Assembly (NCBI RefSeq): GCF_006874425.1
Contig: NZ_VIJZ01000007.1
Coordinates: 264,948-328,947 of the forward strand
DNA length: 64,000 nucleotides
From: Paenibacillus ottowii
GTDB lineage: Bacteria; Bacillota; Bacilli; Paenibacillales; Paenibacillaceae
Reading direction: 5' to 3'
The notes below the pieces were generated by a model. It was not told the origin of the DNA. It did no database searches and saw only the letters and a program-made list of their open reading frames with translations. The first letter of the stretch is position 1. Every line of letters starts with the position of its first letter. Both the position numbers and the translations under genes were made by a program. This document shows positions 17,519-29,069 of this stretch, piece after piece.

Positions 17519-18337
17519 ATGACTCATTCGTTCCATCCCGTTCATTCTCCCAAATTGGAGCCAGAACTGCTACAGCCATGGTATAACTGCCGGGAATATT
17601 CGCCTAGTCCTCGCTTGGAATCGCATGTGGCTTCTTTTTGGACAATGGGTTTCCGTCCTGTTCCGGACAAACTTGGGCATCGGGTTATCCCGGATGGCTG
17701 TGTCGATATTGTCGTGAATCTTCTTTCTCCCTACAGTCGGAAGGCCGCCTATGTGGTGGGGCTTACAACTCAATCAGAAGTACTGCAGTTCTCGGAAGCC
17801 CGTTCATTATTTGGCATTCGGATATATTCGGAATCAGCTCGTTCGATTCTAAAGATCCCCCCTTCGGCGTTAAAGGGAGAACGTATCTATTTGGAAGATG
17901 TCTTGGGCCTTAAAGGAATGTATTGGGTCGAAGAAATCTTAGCTGCCAAAACGATCTCTGACATTCTTACGGTTGCCGAGCATCATTTGGTTCAGATGCT
18001 GGCAGATAGCGATATAGCAATTCCCCCACTAGTGTATCAAAGCATGCAGATTATTTATGACCGCAAAGGGAATCTATCTGTAACGAATTTGGCCAATCAA
18101 GTTCACTGTAGTGAACGCCAGCTTAGAAGGGTATTCAATCAGGAGCTCGGCTTAAGTCCAAAGGAGATGCTGGGAATTGTCCGGTTTCAAAGCACACTAC
18201 AAGAGTTTCATCAGGGTGGTTATTCCAGTTTGGTAGATCTTTCGCTCAAATATGGCTATTATGATGAGTCGCATTTTACCAATACTTTTAGGCATTATTA
18301 TGGAAAGTCTTTTAAAGCCTTGATAAGAAAGAGATAA
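17519..18337 (+). CDS. AraC family transcriptional regulator
   Basis: 272 residues from the ATG at 17519, which has AAGGAGG nine bases upstream. The N-terminal half contains HRVIPDGCVDIVVNL and VVGLTTQSEV, the pattern of the DUF6597-like sensor domain; the C-terminal ~100 residues carry the AraC double helix-turn-helix (VTNLANQVHCSERQLRRVFNQELGLSPKEM and then a GYYDESHFTNTFR motif). The effector is unknown. The VOC-family gene 86 bases downstream on the same strand is a possible target or partner. Confidence 0.88.
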   Translation: MTHSFHPVHSPKLEPELLQPWYNCREYSPSPRLESHVASFWTMGFRPVPDKLGHRVIPDGCVDIVVNLLSPYSRKAAYVVGLTTQSEVLQFSEARSLFGIRIYSESARSILKIPPSALKGERIYLEDVLGLKGMYWVEEILAAKTISDILTVAEHHLVQMLADSDIAIPPLVYQSMQIIYDRKGNLSVTNLANQVHCSERQLRRVFNQELGLSPKEMLGIVRFQSTLQEFHQGGYSSLVDLSLKYGYYDESHFTNTFRHYYGKSFKALIRKR

Positions 18338-18423
18338 AAGAGTCCGTTTTTTCCTATTTGAACAGTCTTTATGATCGATACAATGGAGGTGTAAAATCAA
18401 TTCATTGATGGGAGCTGTGAAGT

Positions 18424-18801
18424 ATGGCAGTTAAGTTAAAAAGAATAGCGATTTTCGTAAAAGAAATGGAGAAGTCCTTAGATTTCTATCGGATTTTGGG
18501 CTTGGAAATACCGGAAAGCGCAAATGAAGAACCACATGTCGAAGTAGCATACAATGATGTTATCCTTGCTTTTGATACGTGGGAAACGGCGGGGATTATT
18601 CTAGGCAACCAGCAGGAGCCTGCCGGTTATCGGATGGAGCTTGCTTTCCAGTTTGACAGCAAGGAAGCACTGGATGAATCATATGGCCGACTGAAAGAAC
18701 GGGGATATACAGGGCATCTTGAGCCGAACGATACGCCTTGGGGCGAGCGTTATGCAATCATAAAGGACCCTAATGGCAATTTGATCAGTCTGGTCGCTTG
18801 A
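18424..18801 (+). CDS. VOC family (glyoxalase/bleomycin-resistance fold) protein
   Basis: 125 residues with two beta-alpha-beta-beta-beta modules: RIAIFVKEMEKSLDFYRILGLEIP at the start and DTPWGERYAIIKDPNGNLISLV at the end, the second being the usual C-terminal metal-site strand of the family. Members include glyoxalases, dioxygenases and antibiotic-binding proteins; nothing decides which here. It may be cotranscribed with the AraC gene. A perfect terminator follows at 18895. Confidence 0.87.
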   Translation: MAVKLKRIAIFVKEMEKSLDFYRILGLEIPESANEEPHVEVAYNDVILAFDTWETAGIILGNQQEPAGYRMELAFQFDSKEALDESYGRLKERGYTGHLEPNDTPWGERYAIIKDPNGNLISLVA

Positions 18802-18894
18802 TTCGGATCAAATTATAAACTGTTACATTTAATTTCTTATACTTGGTGTCAGCATCGATGGGACCACCCCTACTAGACGATCACACTGTTCACT

Positions 18895-18938
18895 TTAACG
18901 AAAAAACACGCCATGTCCTTGGCGTGTTTTTTCGTTAA
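18895..18938. terminator. perfect bidirectional terminator
   Basis: TTAACGAAAAAACACGCCA and its exact reverse complement flank a six-base loop. A and T runs lie on both sides, so it serves the VOC gene and the convergent hydrolase, whose last four bases lie inside it. Confidence 0.92.
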
Positions 18939-19972
18939 AATGTTCGTGGACCCCCTTGTGAAACTTTAGCTGTTTTTTTGTCCTCCAACTCCTGCACATT
19001 GCTTAAAAATGTCGATACCCGCCGTAAATATTCACGAGGGTGCTCTCTGAAAATAAGCTCATGTATCCCGTTTTTGACAATCCATACACTGGAAAGCGGG
19101 TTGGTCTGATTGGCAGCGAGCTTTTCCGCAATGGGGTAAGGAGCCTTTTCATCCTGTGTACCATGCACAAACATGATTGGAAACGGATAGTCCTCCTTTT
19201 TAACCTCCTGATATGGAATCTGATGCAAGCTGGTGCCGTTCAAGATGGGAAACAGCAATTCCAGTATTTCCAAAGACGGATGTCTCGGCAGATTAATTTG
19301 ATTGTGAATGTTGTGATATAGCGTATCTGGTTCCAGCAGGAAGGTGCTGTCCAAAATCATTGCGTCCACATCCTTGGTTTGCAAGCCCGCCTGAAGAGCG
19401 GTTCCTGCCCCCATAGAGAAGCCCCATACGATAATTTCCGATGAGCCGCGTTGTTTCGCAAGCTGGATGGCCCCAAGAAGCTGTTGGGATTCCGCTTTAC
19501 CACCGGTTGCGACAGCCTTGCTGTTTTGTGACGCGAATCCGTAATCGAACATGACCACATTAAAGTTCAAACGGTGGGCATAATGTGCCAGATCATACAT
19601 GGGAATCCAGCTTTCTTCACGGTTAGCCCCATAACCATGACTGAAAATAATGGTTTTCCGCGATTGATTGGCTGGAATATACCAGCCTTGCACCATGCGG
19701 CTGCCGTCCTTGGCCGGAAAGCTGACTTCCTCATAAGGCATACCTTTGGCCTGCATCGGATTAGAGTACAACGGTGCGACCGTGGGATTCGTAAGCACCC
19801 AAGCAATGTAAGCGTGCAAGGCAATAAAACAAAACAACAGAAAAAATACGACCGACAGCAGCAGAGCAATCACAACGTGCTTGAACCGCAGCAGACGGGG
19901 ATTAAAGAGTGGGGTGGATGGCTCCTGAACAGCGGTCTGTAGCTGAGCGTTGCGCTGGGATGTCGAAATCAT
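18935..19972 (-). CDS. membrane-anchored alpha/beta hydrolase
   Basis: 345 residues. One membrane helix at about residues 30-55 (VIALLLSVVFFLLFCFIAL) suggests the catalytic domain is outside. Triad elements: Ser in WGFSMGAGTAL, Asp in HGTQDEKAP, His in NGIHELIF; oxyanion region SHGYGANREES. This layout is that of BD-FAE/YqkD-like serine hydrolases of unknown substrate. GAGGC-type ribosome binding site. Single gene. Confidence 0.88.
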   Translation of the reverse strand: MISTSQRNAQLQTAVQEPSTPLFNPRLLRFKHVVIALLLSVVFFLLFCFIALHAYIAWVLTNPTVAPLYSNPMQAKGMPYEEVSFPAKDGSRMVQGWYIPANQSRKTIIFSHGYGANREESWIPMYDLAHYAHRLNFNVVMFDYGFASQNSKAVATGGKAESQQLLGAIQLAKQRGSSEIIVWGFSMGAGTALQAGLQTKDVDAMILDSTFLLEPDTLYHNIHNQINLPRHPSLEILELLFPILNGTSLHQIPYQEVKKEDYPFPIMFVHGTQDEKAPYPIAEKLAANQTNPLSSVWIVKNGIHELIFREHPREYLRRVSTFLSNVQELEDKKTAKVSQGGPRTF

Positions 19973-20181
19973 ATAAGAGCCTCCTTATATAAAATTGATT
20001 TTCGAATCAGGAATATAGGTATAAACTCACTTGAAATCAGTAAGGTATGTCCGTATAGATACCTATTATCGTATGCTGGGGATTATCCAAAGTCAACGCC
20101 TCCACTGGAAAAGTAAAAATGATGCAAAGAATTGTCGATGTTTGTTCTTGTTCTGTAATATGGTTGTCACAAAAACATCGG

Positions 20182-20211
20182 TTTACAGTAGCCGCGACTA
20201 TTCTATATAAT
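20182..20211 (+). promoter_or_regulatory. predicted sigma-A promoter of the IclR gene
   Basis: TTTACA at 20182-20187, an 18-base spacer, and TATAAT at 20206-20211. The start of transcription would be near 20218, so the palindrome at 20224 lies just inside the transcript. Confidence 0.6.
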
Positions 20212-20223
20212 TTATGTAACCAT

Positions 20224-20240
20224 GTTTCATAGTGTGAAAC
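20224..20240. promoter_or_regulatory. palindromic operator GTTTCA-N5-TGAAAC before the IclR gene
   Basis: GTTTCA, five bases, TGAAAC. It lies immediately after the predicted transcription start and 30 bases before the ATG. The same palindrome with the same spacing occurs in the aconitase leader at 29071-29087. Position and symmetry suggest autorepression by the IclR-type product. Confidence 0.55.
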
Positions 20241-20269
20241 GAATATGGATACAAGAGGAGCGGTTCACG

Positions 20270-21013
20270 ATGGAAGACCGTAAATTAACCGTCCGCGCTG
20301 TAGAGCGTGCACTTGATATATTGCTGTGTTTTACCGCAAATTCTGATCTTGGTCTAACGGAGATTGCCTCCCAAATTGGTCTACATAAAAGCACCGTTCA
20401 TCGTCTTTTGACTACGCTGGAGGATCGAGGATTTGTCGTTCGAAATGCCGAAACGGAAAAATATAGGCTCGGCTTTCGTATATGGGAGCTGTCCACGCAC
20501 CTGTCCCAAAGCGATGAGCCGGCGGTGTTGTTACAACCTGCAATGGAAGCACTGCGTGATCGTTTAGGAGAAACGGTCAGCTTGTATTTGCGGGATGGCA
20601 GCATGCGTATTCGCATACAAGCCGTACAGAGCAACCAGGCGATCCGCAGGGTTGCGCCTGTAGGAGCGCGTATGCCGCTGGCTGTGGGAGCCTCCAGCAA
20701 GGTGCTGGCGGCCTTTATGCCGCCACAGGAGTTGGAGGTACTGCTAGGCGGGGAAGAATGGCCGCCTTCGGTAGATCCAGAGGCTTATAAAGCTCAATTG
20801 CAGGATATCCGTGAGAAGGGCTATGCGACCAGCTATGAAGAACGTGAGCCAGGGGCAGCAGCTGTCGCCGCACCTATTGTGAACCGAAAGGGACAGGTCG
20901 CGGCGGCCTTATCCGTCTCGGGCCCGGTCAGTCGACTTGCGCCCGAGACGTTGCATGATTTTGCTCCGATATTGATTGAAGCGGCCAAGGAAATGGGGCT
21001 TATGCTTCCGTAA
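20270..21013 (+). CDS. IclR family transcriptional regulator
   Basis: 247 residues from the ATG at 20270, preceded by AGAGGAG. Residues 1-70 are a winged helix-turn-helix (RAVERALDILLCF, LTEIASQIGLHKSTVHRLLTTLEDRGFV); residues about 85-245 are the IclR effector domain (GETVSLYLRDG, GASSKVLAAFMP, YATSYEEREPGAAAVAAPI). A GTTTCA-N5-TGAAAC palindrome lies between promoter and start. The same palindrome stands before acnA, so this protein may act on aconitase as well as itself; that link is inference. The TPP-controlled thiC lies downstream but is a separate unit. Confidence 0.92.
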   Translation: MEDRKLTVRAVERALDILLCFTANSDLGLTEIASQIGLHKSTVHRLLTTLEDRGFVVRNAETEKYRLGFRIWELSTHLSQSDEPAVLLQPAMEALRDRLGETVSLYLRDGSMRIRIQAVQSNQAIRRVAPVGARMPLAVGASSKVLAAFMPPQELEVLLGGEEWPPSVDPEAYKAQLQDIREKGYATSYEEREPGAAAVAAPIVNRKGQVAAALSVSGPVSRLAPETLHDFAPILIEAAKEMGLMLP

Positions 21014-21138
21014 CGGTAGTAGTGAATACCATAGACAGCATACAAGGGTTGCCAAAGATATAAATTTAAAGTAGTCTGATAGAGATGGCGGGTTGTCTGT
21101 TATAGCCGCCAATACATGTGAATAAAAAAGTATCACAG

Positions 21139-21233
21139 TTACTGGGGGAGCCTGTAATGCGGGCTGAGATGGAATCGGGCAAGATTCCGGACCCTTTGCA
21201 CCTGATCTGGATCATACCAGCGTAGGGAAGTAA
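21139..21233 (+). ncRNA. TPP riboswitch
   Basis: The conserved thi-box parts are all there in order: GGGGAGCC, GCGGGCTGAGA, ACCCTTTGCACCTGATCTGGATCATACCAGCGTAGGGAA (given in part), with an outer stem TTACT/AGTAA. It lies about 195 bases upstream of thiC and is followed by a terminator at 21328, the usual transcription-attenuation arrangement: thiamine pyrophosphate binding should end transcription. Confidence 0.95.
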
Positions 21234-21327
21234 TCGGCCATTGAAATGTATACGCAGCTGCTGTCTACGATGACGCATTAGGTTTTATTCCATGTGCGTA
21301 CTGTCTGGATAGCAGGCTCGTTTAATT

Positions 21328-21356
21328 AGCCGGTTCCCTGGGGAACCGGCTTTTTT
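21328..21356 (+). terminator. terminator of the TPP riboswitch expression platform
   Basis: AGCCGGTTCC and GGAACCGGCT form a ten-base stem around CTGG, followed by TTTTTT. It lies between the riboswitch and thiC. Confidence 0.9.
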
Positions 21357-21362
21357 GCATAG

Positions 21363-23243
<1,881 letters not shown>

Positions 23244-23356
23244 ATCGGTAGTGGGCAGCTCAAACAACCAGGTAGACCAACGGATAGCGCTGGGTAGTTT
23301 GCCGAACGCTTAAATCCATGAACGGATGAGTTTAGGTTTAGGGATATATGGGTAAC

Positions 23357-23402
23357 AAAAAGCCGTAGTTCTCTACATTGATGTAGAAAACTACGGCTTT
23401 TT
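23357..23402. terminator. bidirectional terminator after thiC
   Basis: AAAAAGCCGTAGTT pairs with AACTACGGCTTTTT, and an inner TCTACAT/ATGTAGA extends the stem. A and T runs on both sides let it also serve the small gene at 23447 on the opposite strand. Confidence 0.9.
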
Positions 23403-23446
23403 CAGCTTATGTAAAGCGAAATCATAAAACCGGTTGAAACGGTGCT

Positions 23447-23599
23447 TTATTTTTTACCCATTTTTTCATTCAAAATGTCCTGAAAGCTGAGCTTCTTCTC
23501 CGAGCTATCTTCTTTCTTCTGCATACTCACCGCGTTGGCACGTTGGTATTGGTGGTGAAAAGGCATCAGGGTGTGGACAGTTAAGTTCATTGTATTCAT
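23447..23599 (-). CDS. small protein of 50 residues, unknown
   Basis: A short frame on the minus strand with a good GGAGG ribosome binding site ten bases before the ATG (an in-frame ATG three codons earlier lies too close to it). The product begins MNTMNLTVHTLM, has a His/Gln-rich middle (FHHQYQRAN) and a charged helical tail (EKKLSFQDILNEKMGKK). No signal peptide or membrane helix. I recognise no family. The codons look ordinary and it ends near the bidirectional thiC terminator, supporting a real gene. Confidence 0.6.
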   Translation of the reverse strand: MNTMNLTVHTLMPFHHQYQRANAVSMQKKEDSSEKKLSFQDILNEKMGKK

Positions 23600-24106
23600 G
23601 TGGGTCATTCCTCCAATTCCATATTGTCAAATTCAGCTTGAGTTGCTTAGAACGTCTGTATAGGACTATCTGTATGTACTTGATGTCGCAATGCCGTGTA
23701 GGTTGCTTGGTAATGTTTCAATCATTATACCCGCATTTATCCAAAGTAAAACGCTTTTGCCATAAAACAGGAAGATGGTCGTAGGTGTCCAAAATGTGTA
23801 TTAGGAGGATGGTCATTTTAGGGGAAAATGTGCCTAGGATCAAAACAAGGGCTAGAGGCCCGCTTTCTTAGTTTAGCAGTCGGGATTGTGTTTTTTTGTC
23901 GAATAAGCTTGTTTAAGCGGGATTTTGGCAAATTCTAAAGTTGGATTAAGGCAGTCTGGTGGCGAATTAAAGTGTCAAAGTTGTATTGACTTTATGTTGG
24001 GGAGTAGATACCATGAACTGGTTGTCAGCGTATTTTGGCAAGAAGAGTCAGCCAATCCATCTGGCAATTCATCCGTTGAAATGTTAGAGAGAGGATTAGA
24101 ACATAT
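23600..24106. other. 507-base intergenic region
   Basis: Upstream of the small minus-strand gene and of the YitT gene. Short frames in it (for example one ending at the YitT start) lack convincing ribosome binding sites. I see no clear hairpin or regulatory motif. Confidence 0.4.
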
Positions 24107-24943
24107 ATGAAAAAAAGTATGGCAGATATCGTATTTATTATTGTAGGTGCGTTTTTATTCGCACTGGCTGTTAATCTGTATGTGATCCCGAATGAGTTTG
24201 GCGAGGGGGGCGTTACCGGGGTTACGATTATCTTGTACTACCTGTTTCAGTGGTCTCCCTCGATCGTCAATCTGGTGATTAACGGCTTGTTGTTAATTGT
24301 CGGATATAAATTTTTGGACAAGCGAACGACCCTGTACACTATAATTGCGGTTGCTTTTAACTCATTGTTTTTACATTTAACGGTTAACTGGCGGATTGAT
24401 TCGCATGAGCCGACGATTAATGCCATATTTGCCGGAGTTATGATAGGGGTTGGAATTGGCTTAATCGTACGGGTAGGTGGCACAACGGCGGGAACGGTCA
24501 TTTTAGCCCGGATTGCCAACAAGTATCTGGATTGGAATATCAGCTATGCTTTGCTGTTTTTTGATTTGATCGTTGCTTTCTCTTCCTATTTTATTATTGG
24601 TCCGGAAAAGTTGATGCTGACCATCGTTATTTTGTATGTCGGTACGAAGGTGATGGACTTCATGATTGAAGGACTGAATCCGAAAAAAGCGGTTATGATC
24701 ATTTCGGAGCACCAGGATAAAATTGCCGAGATGGTTATTACGAAAATGGATCGTGGGGTTACCGTCCTGTCAGGCCACGGATATTACACTAAAAATCCAA
24801 AAGAAGTTTTATATATTGTCATTAGCAAACAAGAGGTATCAGCGCTTAAAAAGATTGTAAAAGCGATCGATACAGCAGCGTTTATCACCATTCATGATGT
24901 GCGGGACGTGTTCGGAGAAGGCTTTTTGGATATTTCGAAGTGA
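24107..24943 (+). CDS. YitT family membrane protein (DUF161/DUF2179)
   Basis: 278 residues. Five or six membrane helices span residues about 5-190 (ADIVFIIVGAFLFALAVNLY at the start, GGVTGVTIILYY, GGTTAGTVILARIANKY), followed by a cytoplasmic DUF2179 domain at about 200-275 (MDRGVTVLSGHGYYTKNPKEVLY). This is the standard YitT layout; function in the cell is unknown, with some members tied to sporulation. GAGAGAGG ribosome binding site. Terminator at 24983. Confidence 0.92.
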   Translation: MKKSMADIVFIIVGAFLFALAVNLYVIPNEFGEGGVTGVTIILYYLFQWSPSIVNLVINGLLLIVGYKFLDKRTTLYTIIAVAFNSLFLHLTVNWRIDSHEPTINAIFAGVMIGVGIGLIVRVGGTTAGTVILARIANKYLDWNISYALLFFDLIVAFSSYFIIGPEKLMLTIVILYVGTKVMDFMIEGLNPKKAVMIISEHQDKIAEMVITKMDRGVTVLSGHGYYTKNPKEVLYIVISKQEVSALKKIVKAIDTAAFITIHDVRDVFGEGFLDISK

Positions 24944-24982
24944 TTGGCATACGAAGGTAAGGATATAAGAGAATATAGTCGG

Positions 24983-25011
24983 AAGCCGGTCCTGATAGGA
25001 TCGGCTTTTTT
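24983..25011 (+). terminator. intrinsic terminator of the YitT gene
   Basis: AAGCCGGTCCT pairs with AGGATCGGCTT around GAT and is followed by T residues, 40 bases after the stop. Confidence 0.85.
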
Positions 25012-25104
25012 GCTGTTGTGATGTTTATTTCATTTTTAGTATTGGAAAATATGCATAATAAAGTTGAGTCACTCAATTTCTGTTATATGGAGGGTGTAAG
25101 CGGG

Positions 25105-25746
25105 ATGGAGAGTAAAAGCAACTATAATGTAAAAGAAGAATTCAAGAAGCCGTGGATGCATGTGTCTATGTTCTTTATTGTGCTGCATGTTATAAATTTT
25201 TCTTTGTTTTCCTCCTCGTTTCATTCCGCTAACGATCGTATAGCATTGTTGTATTTTCCATTAGTTACTATGGTTTTAACACTGGCTATCGTAGTACTGA
25301 ATCCAAGGTGTTCAAAGCATAGAGACACCTTTACTGAACGTATGCTCGCTTCTTACCGTAAGATTTGTGCAAGTGTGTTTGTTGTACTTGATTTGATTTT
25401 CCTTGCACTCATGTTCAAATATTCGGGTGGATTTCTATTCAACACATTAAAATTAGCCTTATTTTTGTCGGCTATTTTGCATTTAGCAATAGGAATGTCT
25501 TTTGCTACAATAACACCCAATCGTCTAATCGGACTAAAGTTCCCTTGGCTGCTTTCCAATGAAAGAGCATGGAAGAAGACACATCGCATCTCTGCTTATA
25601 TTTGGATAGCCTTTGGCTTAATAGGGACCGCCATAGGATTAGGACAAGAAGTTAATGCGTATATGGTACTCGCTTCTTTTTTGCCCACGATGATTAGTTT
25701 TATTATTTCTCTCTTACTAAGCCAGGGAAGTAAAAATATAGGCTGA
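25105..25746 (+). CDS. SdpI-like integral membrane protein
   Basis: 213 residues from the ATG at 25105 (GGAGGG upstream). Six hydrophobic segments are visible. Between the fourth and fifth comes TPNRLIGLKFPWLLSNERAWKKTH (read in two pieces), the signature loop of the SdpI family, which includes the immunity protein to the SdpC toxin of B. subtilis. The N-terminal DUF1648 motif usual in SdpI is missing here; a separate DUF1648-type protein is encoded next. No toxin gene is visible nearby. Function as immunity or signal protein is inference. Confidence 0.7.
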   Translation: MESKSNYNVKEEFKKPWMHVSMFFIVLHVINFSLFSSSFHSANDRIALLYFPLVTMVLTLAIVVLNPRCSKHRDTFTERMLASYRKICASVFVVLDLIFLALMFKYSGGFLFNTLKLALFLSAILHLAIGMSFATITPNRLIGLKFPWLLSNERAWKKTHRISAYIWIAFGLIGTAIGLGQEVNAYMVLASFLPTMISFIISLLLSQGSKNIG

Positions 25747-25793
25747 TGATCTGTGTATCATATAAAGCGTTTAGCTCTAAAAGGTGGATTTTC

Positions 25794-26093
25794 ATGCGAG
25801 GTAGGTTAAATAGTTTGAATTTAATGTCATTTCTTCTTTCTATTGTGCCCTTCAGCATCTACTTGTTTATCTATCCGTCAATGCCGCGAAATATAGCAAT
25901 TCACTACAATTTCAATGATGTCGCTGATCGTTTTGTTGACAAATCATCCCCTGAGGTATGGTTGTTGTGTGCACTTAGCTTCATAGCTTTTGTGATTACA
26001 CTATTTCTCCAGCCTTTTCTCAGTCGTCAGTTCAAGAGCGAAGAAGGTTCTGCAATTATGGAAAGCCTGCCTGGTCTCTTCACACTTTTATAA
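25794..26093 (+). pseudogene. DUF1648 (SdpI N-terminal domain) protein, probably frameshifted
   Basis: 99 residues from the ATG at 25794, which has AAAGGTGG upstream. It carries the DUF1648 motif (YPSMPRNIAIHYNFNDVADRFVDK) between two membrane helices. The frame stops after FKSEEGSAIMESLPGLFTLL, but another frame across the same bases continues as WSLHTFITLVFSILGICFLL up to a stop at about 26140, a plausible third membrane helix. A one-base insertion or two-base loss near 26050-26070 would explain this. It overlaps or nearly abuts the SdpI-like gene, so the two are one unit. Confidence 0.55.
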
Positions 26094-26147
26094 CCCTTGT
26101 GTTCTCAATCCTTGGTATATGTTTTCTTTTGAAGGCTTGAAGCATGT

Positions 26148-26196
26148 AAAAAATCCCCTCTCAATTGCAGCTTACACTGCATTGGGAGGGGATTTT
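26148..26196. terminator. bidirectional terminator between the DUF1648 gene and acnA
   Basis: AAAATCCCCTCTCAAT pairs with ATTGGGAGGGGATTTT, with an inner CAG/CTG. A and T runs flank both sides. Confidence 0.9.
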
Positions 26197-26213
26197 CACT
26201 ATTCACCCGATTA

Positions 26214-28925
26214 TTACACTTGAATCATTTGACGCAATACGGTCTGCAAAATACCACCGTTGTGGTAGTAGTCGATGTCGACGGTGCTGTCCAGACGGGC
26301 AGTGACCGGGAATTCGAACTTGGTGCCATCCTCGCGTTTGGCTACAACTGTAAGTTCCTGACCTGGTTTCACGTCGTTGTCAATGCCGAGGATGTCGAAG
26401 GTTTCGCGACCGTTCAGACCCAGGCTGGACCAGCCATAGCCTTCTTGGAATTGCAGTGGCAATACGCCCATGCCAACCAGGTTGCTGCGGTGAATCCGCT
26501 CGAAGCTTTCAGCAATGACGGCTTTAACACCTAACAACAGCGTACCTTTGGCCGCCCAGTCACGGGAGCTGCCTGTGCCGTATTCCTTGCCGGCAATGAC
26601 GATCAGGTTCTGATCGGCTGCCTGATATTTCATGGACGCATCATAGATGGACATTTCCTCATCTGTTGGCAAGTATTTGGTCACGCCGCCTTCGGTCCCT
26701 GGAGCAACATTGTTGCGGATACGGATGTTGGCGAATGTACCGCGCATCATGACTTCATGGTTACCGCGACGGGAGCCGTAGGAGTTGAAGTCCTTGCGCT
26801 CTACACCATGCTCCTTCAAGTACAGTCCTGCCGGGCTGGAAGGGGCGATGTTGCCTGCTGGTGAGATGTGGTCAGTCGTGACCGAATCATTCAGCAGGGC
26901 AAGGACACGGGCATTGCGGATTTCCTTAATATCCTGCACACCATCTTGAAGCCCTTCAAAGAATGGCGGGTTTTGAATATATGTTGAGTTTTCATCCCAT
27001 TCATACAGTTCGCCTTCAGGAACTGGAATGGAATTCCATTTTTCGTTGGCGGTAAATACATTTTCGTATTTGCGACGGAACATATCCGGGCTGAGAGACA
27101 GGCTGATCGCTTCTTTGATTTCTTCAGAAGTAGGCCAGATGTCCTTCAGGTAGACAGGCTGATTGTCCTGATCGTAACCAAGCGGGTCATTCGTCAAGTC
27201 AATGTTCACCGTACCTGCCAGCGCGTAAGCGACAACCAGTGGCGGTGAGCCAAGATAGTTGGCTTTGACCTGCGCATGCACACGGCCTTCAAAGTTCCGG
27301 TTACCGGAAATAACTGCGGCCACGGTCAGATCATTGTCTGTAATAGCCTGGCTTACTTCGTCAGGAAGTGGTCCGGAGTTACCGATACAGGTCGCGCAGC
27401 CATAGCCTGCGACATGGAAACCGAGAGCTTCCAGCGGTTTGATCAGCCCGGCCTTATGCAGGTACTCCGTCACGACGAGGGAGCCTGGTGTCAGGCTGCT
27501 TTTAACATAGCCTGGCTTTTTGAGCCCGCGTTGTACTGCCTTTTTGGCGAGCAAGCCTGCGCCCAGCATAACGCTTGGATTGGAGGTGTTCGTGCAGCTT
27601 GTAATGGCTGCAATCACGACTGAGCCAGTACCCAGCTCGCTGGTGGAGCCGTCCGGATGGGTCAGCGGAATCTTCTGAGCAATCTTTTCATCGCTCAGTC
27701 CATAGCCGCCTTTGTCCACTGGGGTACGGATAATACCTTCGAAGTTTTCCTTCATGTGGCTCAGCTCAACGCGATCCTGCGGACGTTTGGGTCCAGCAAG
27801 ACTTGGTACAACCGAAGCCAGGTCCAATTCAATCGTATCGCTGAACACAGGGTCCGGAGTATCGGCTGTGCGGAACATGCCTTGTGCTTTGTAATATTCC
27901 TCTACGAGGCTGACTTGCTCATCGGAACGTCCGGTGCTGCGCAGGTAAGCCAGCGTTTCGGCATCGACTGGGAAGAAGCCGATCGTTGCGCCGTATTCCG
28001 GTGCCATGTTGGCAACGGTCGCACGGTCAGCCAAGCTGATGTTGGCCAGACCTGGGCCGTAAAATTCTACGAATTTGCCGACCACGCCTTTTTTACGCAG
28101 CATTTGCGTAACGGTCAGCGCCAGGTCCGTAGCGGTTGCTCCTTCAGACAGGCTGCCTGTCAGCTTGAAGCCGATCACATCGGGAGTGACAAAATAGAGC
28201 GGCTGCCCGAGCATACCCGCCTCTGCCTCAATCCCGCCGACACCCCAGCCTACGACGCCCAGTCCGTTAATCATCGTCGTATGGGAGTCTGTTCCCACGA
28301 GGGAATCCGGGAAAACAACGGTGTCGCCGTCGATAGTTTTGGTGGCGGCTACGGAAGCGAGATATTCCAGGTTAACCTGATGAACGATTCCCGTGGACGG
28401 CGGCACTGCACGGAAGTTATTAAATGCTGTTTGTGCCCAGCGCAGAAAACGGTATCGTTCTTCGTTGCGCTCAAACTCTACATTAATATTGTAGTCCAGC
28501 GCGTCACTGGTTCCAAAAGCATCAACCATGACCGAGTGGTCGATTACGAGATCGACAGGAACAAGCGGATTGATTTGTTTCGGATCACCGCCTGCTTTTT
28601 TCACCGTATCACGCATGGCCGCCAAATCGACCACCACCGGAACGCCAGTGAAATCCTGAAGCACAATGCGTGCCGGAATGAACGGAATCTCCTTGTTGTT
28701 GTCACGATCTTCAGCCCAGCCTGTCAGCTGCTGCACATGTTCTTCCGTAATGGCGCGTCCGTCAAATTGGCGAACCGCAGCTTCCAGCAACACTTTAATG
28801 GAGAAAGGCAGCTTGGCAACACCGCTTTTTCCTTGTTCCTCCAATGCCTTAAGACTGTAGTAGCGATAAGGCTTCCCGTTGACTTCCAGACTACGGGCAA
28901 TGGAGAATTGATCTTTTCCTGACAT
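26214..28925 (-). CDS. acnA: aconitate hydratase
   Basis: Isomerises citrate and isocitrate in the TCA cycle; in Bacillus it is also an RNA-binding regulator. 903 residues from the ATG at 28925, behind AAGGAGG. The [4Fe-4S] cysteines are in [13 protein letters not shown] and [12 protein letters not shown]; the C-terminal swivel domain has [16 protein letters not shown]. Monocistronic with a terminator at both-strand 26148. A palindrome identical in core to that before the IclR gene lies in the leader. Confidence 0.97.
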   Translation of the reverse strand: MSGKDQFSIARSLEVNGKPYRYYSLKALEEQGKSGVAKLPFSIKVLLEAAVRQFDGRAITEEHVQQLTGWAEDRDNNKEIPFIPARIVLQDFTGVPVVVDLAAMRDTVKKAGGDPKQINPLVPVDLVIDHSVMVDAFGTSDALDYNINVEFERNEERYRFLRWAQTAFNNFRAVPPSTGIVHQVNLEYLASVAATKTIDGDTVVFPDSLVGTDSHTTMINGLGVVGWGVGGIEAEAGMLGQPLYFVTPDVIGFKLTGSLSEGATATDLALTVTQMLRKKGVVGKFVEFYGPGLANISLADRATVANMAPEYGATIGFFPVDAETLAYLRSTGRSDEQVSLVEEYYKAQGMFRTADTPDPVFSDTIELDLASVVPSLAGPKRPQDRVELSHMKENFEGIIRTPVDKGGYGLSDEKIAQKIPLTHPDGSTSELGTGSVVIAAITSCTNTSNPSVMLGAGLLAKKAVQRGLKKPGYVKSSLTPGSLVVTEYLHKAGLIKPLEALGFHVAGYGCATCIGNSGPLPDEVSQAITDNDLTVAAVISGNRNFEGRVHAQVKANYLGSPPLVVAYALAGTVNIDLTNDPLGYDQDNQPVYLKDIWPTSEEIKEAISLSLSPDMFRRKYENVFTANEKWNSIPVPEGELYEWDENSTYIQNPPFFEGLQDGVQDIKEIRNARVLALLNDSVTTDHISPAGNIAPSSPAGLYLKEHGVERKDFNSYGSRRGNHEVMMRGTFANIRIRNNVAPGTEGGVTKYLPTDEEMSIYDASMKYQAADQNLIVIAGKEYGTGSSRDWAAKGTLLLGVKAVIAESFERIHRSNLVGMGVLPLQFQEGYGWSSLGLNGRETFDILGIDNDVKPGQELTVVAKREDGTKFEFPVTARLDSTVDIDYYHNGGILQTVLRQMIQV

Positions 28926-29069
28926 AAGTATTACCTCCTTGAGTGGCTGCTTGCGGGAAAATAGGGATGTCTTTTTTCGACGTCTTGCACATTTGGTTTG
29001 AATTGGTTGCGTTCTCAATTTCATCTTCAGTGGTTCATGGAAAGTTAAGAGTTTGAGATGAATGTAAAT

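Noticed and set aside
23925..24110. 61-codon plus-strand frame overlapping the YitT start
   Set aside because: No ribosome binding site or family; YitT has its own site within it.
27657..28922. A long open frame on the plus strand inside acnA (421 codons)
   Set aside because: It is antisense to a clear aconitase, has no ribosome binding site and matches no family; the openness comes from the codon bias of acnA.
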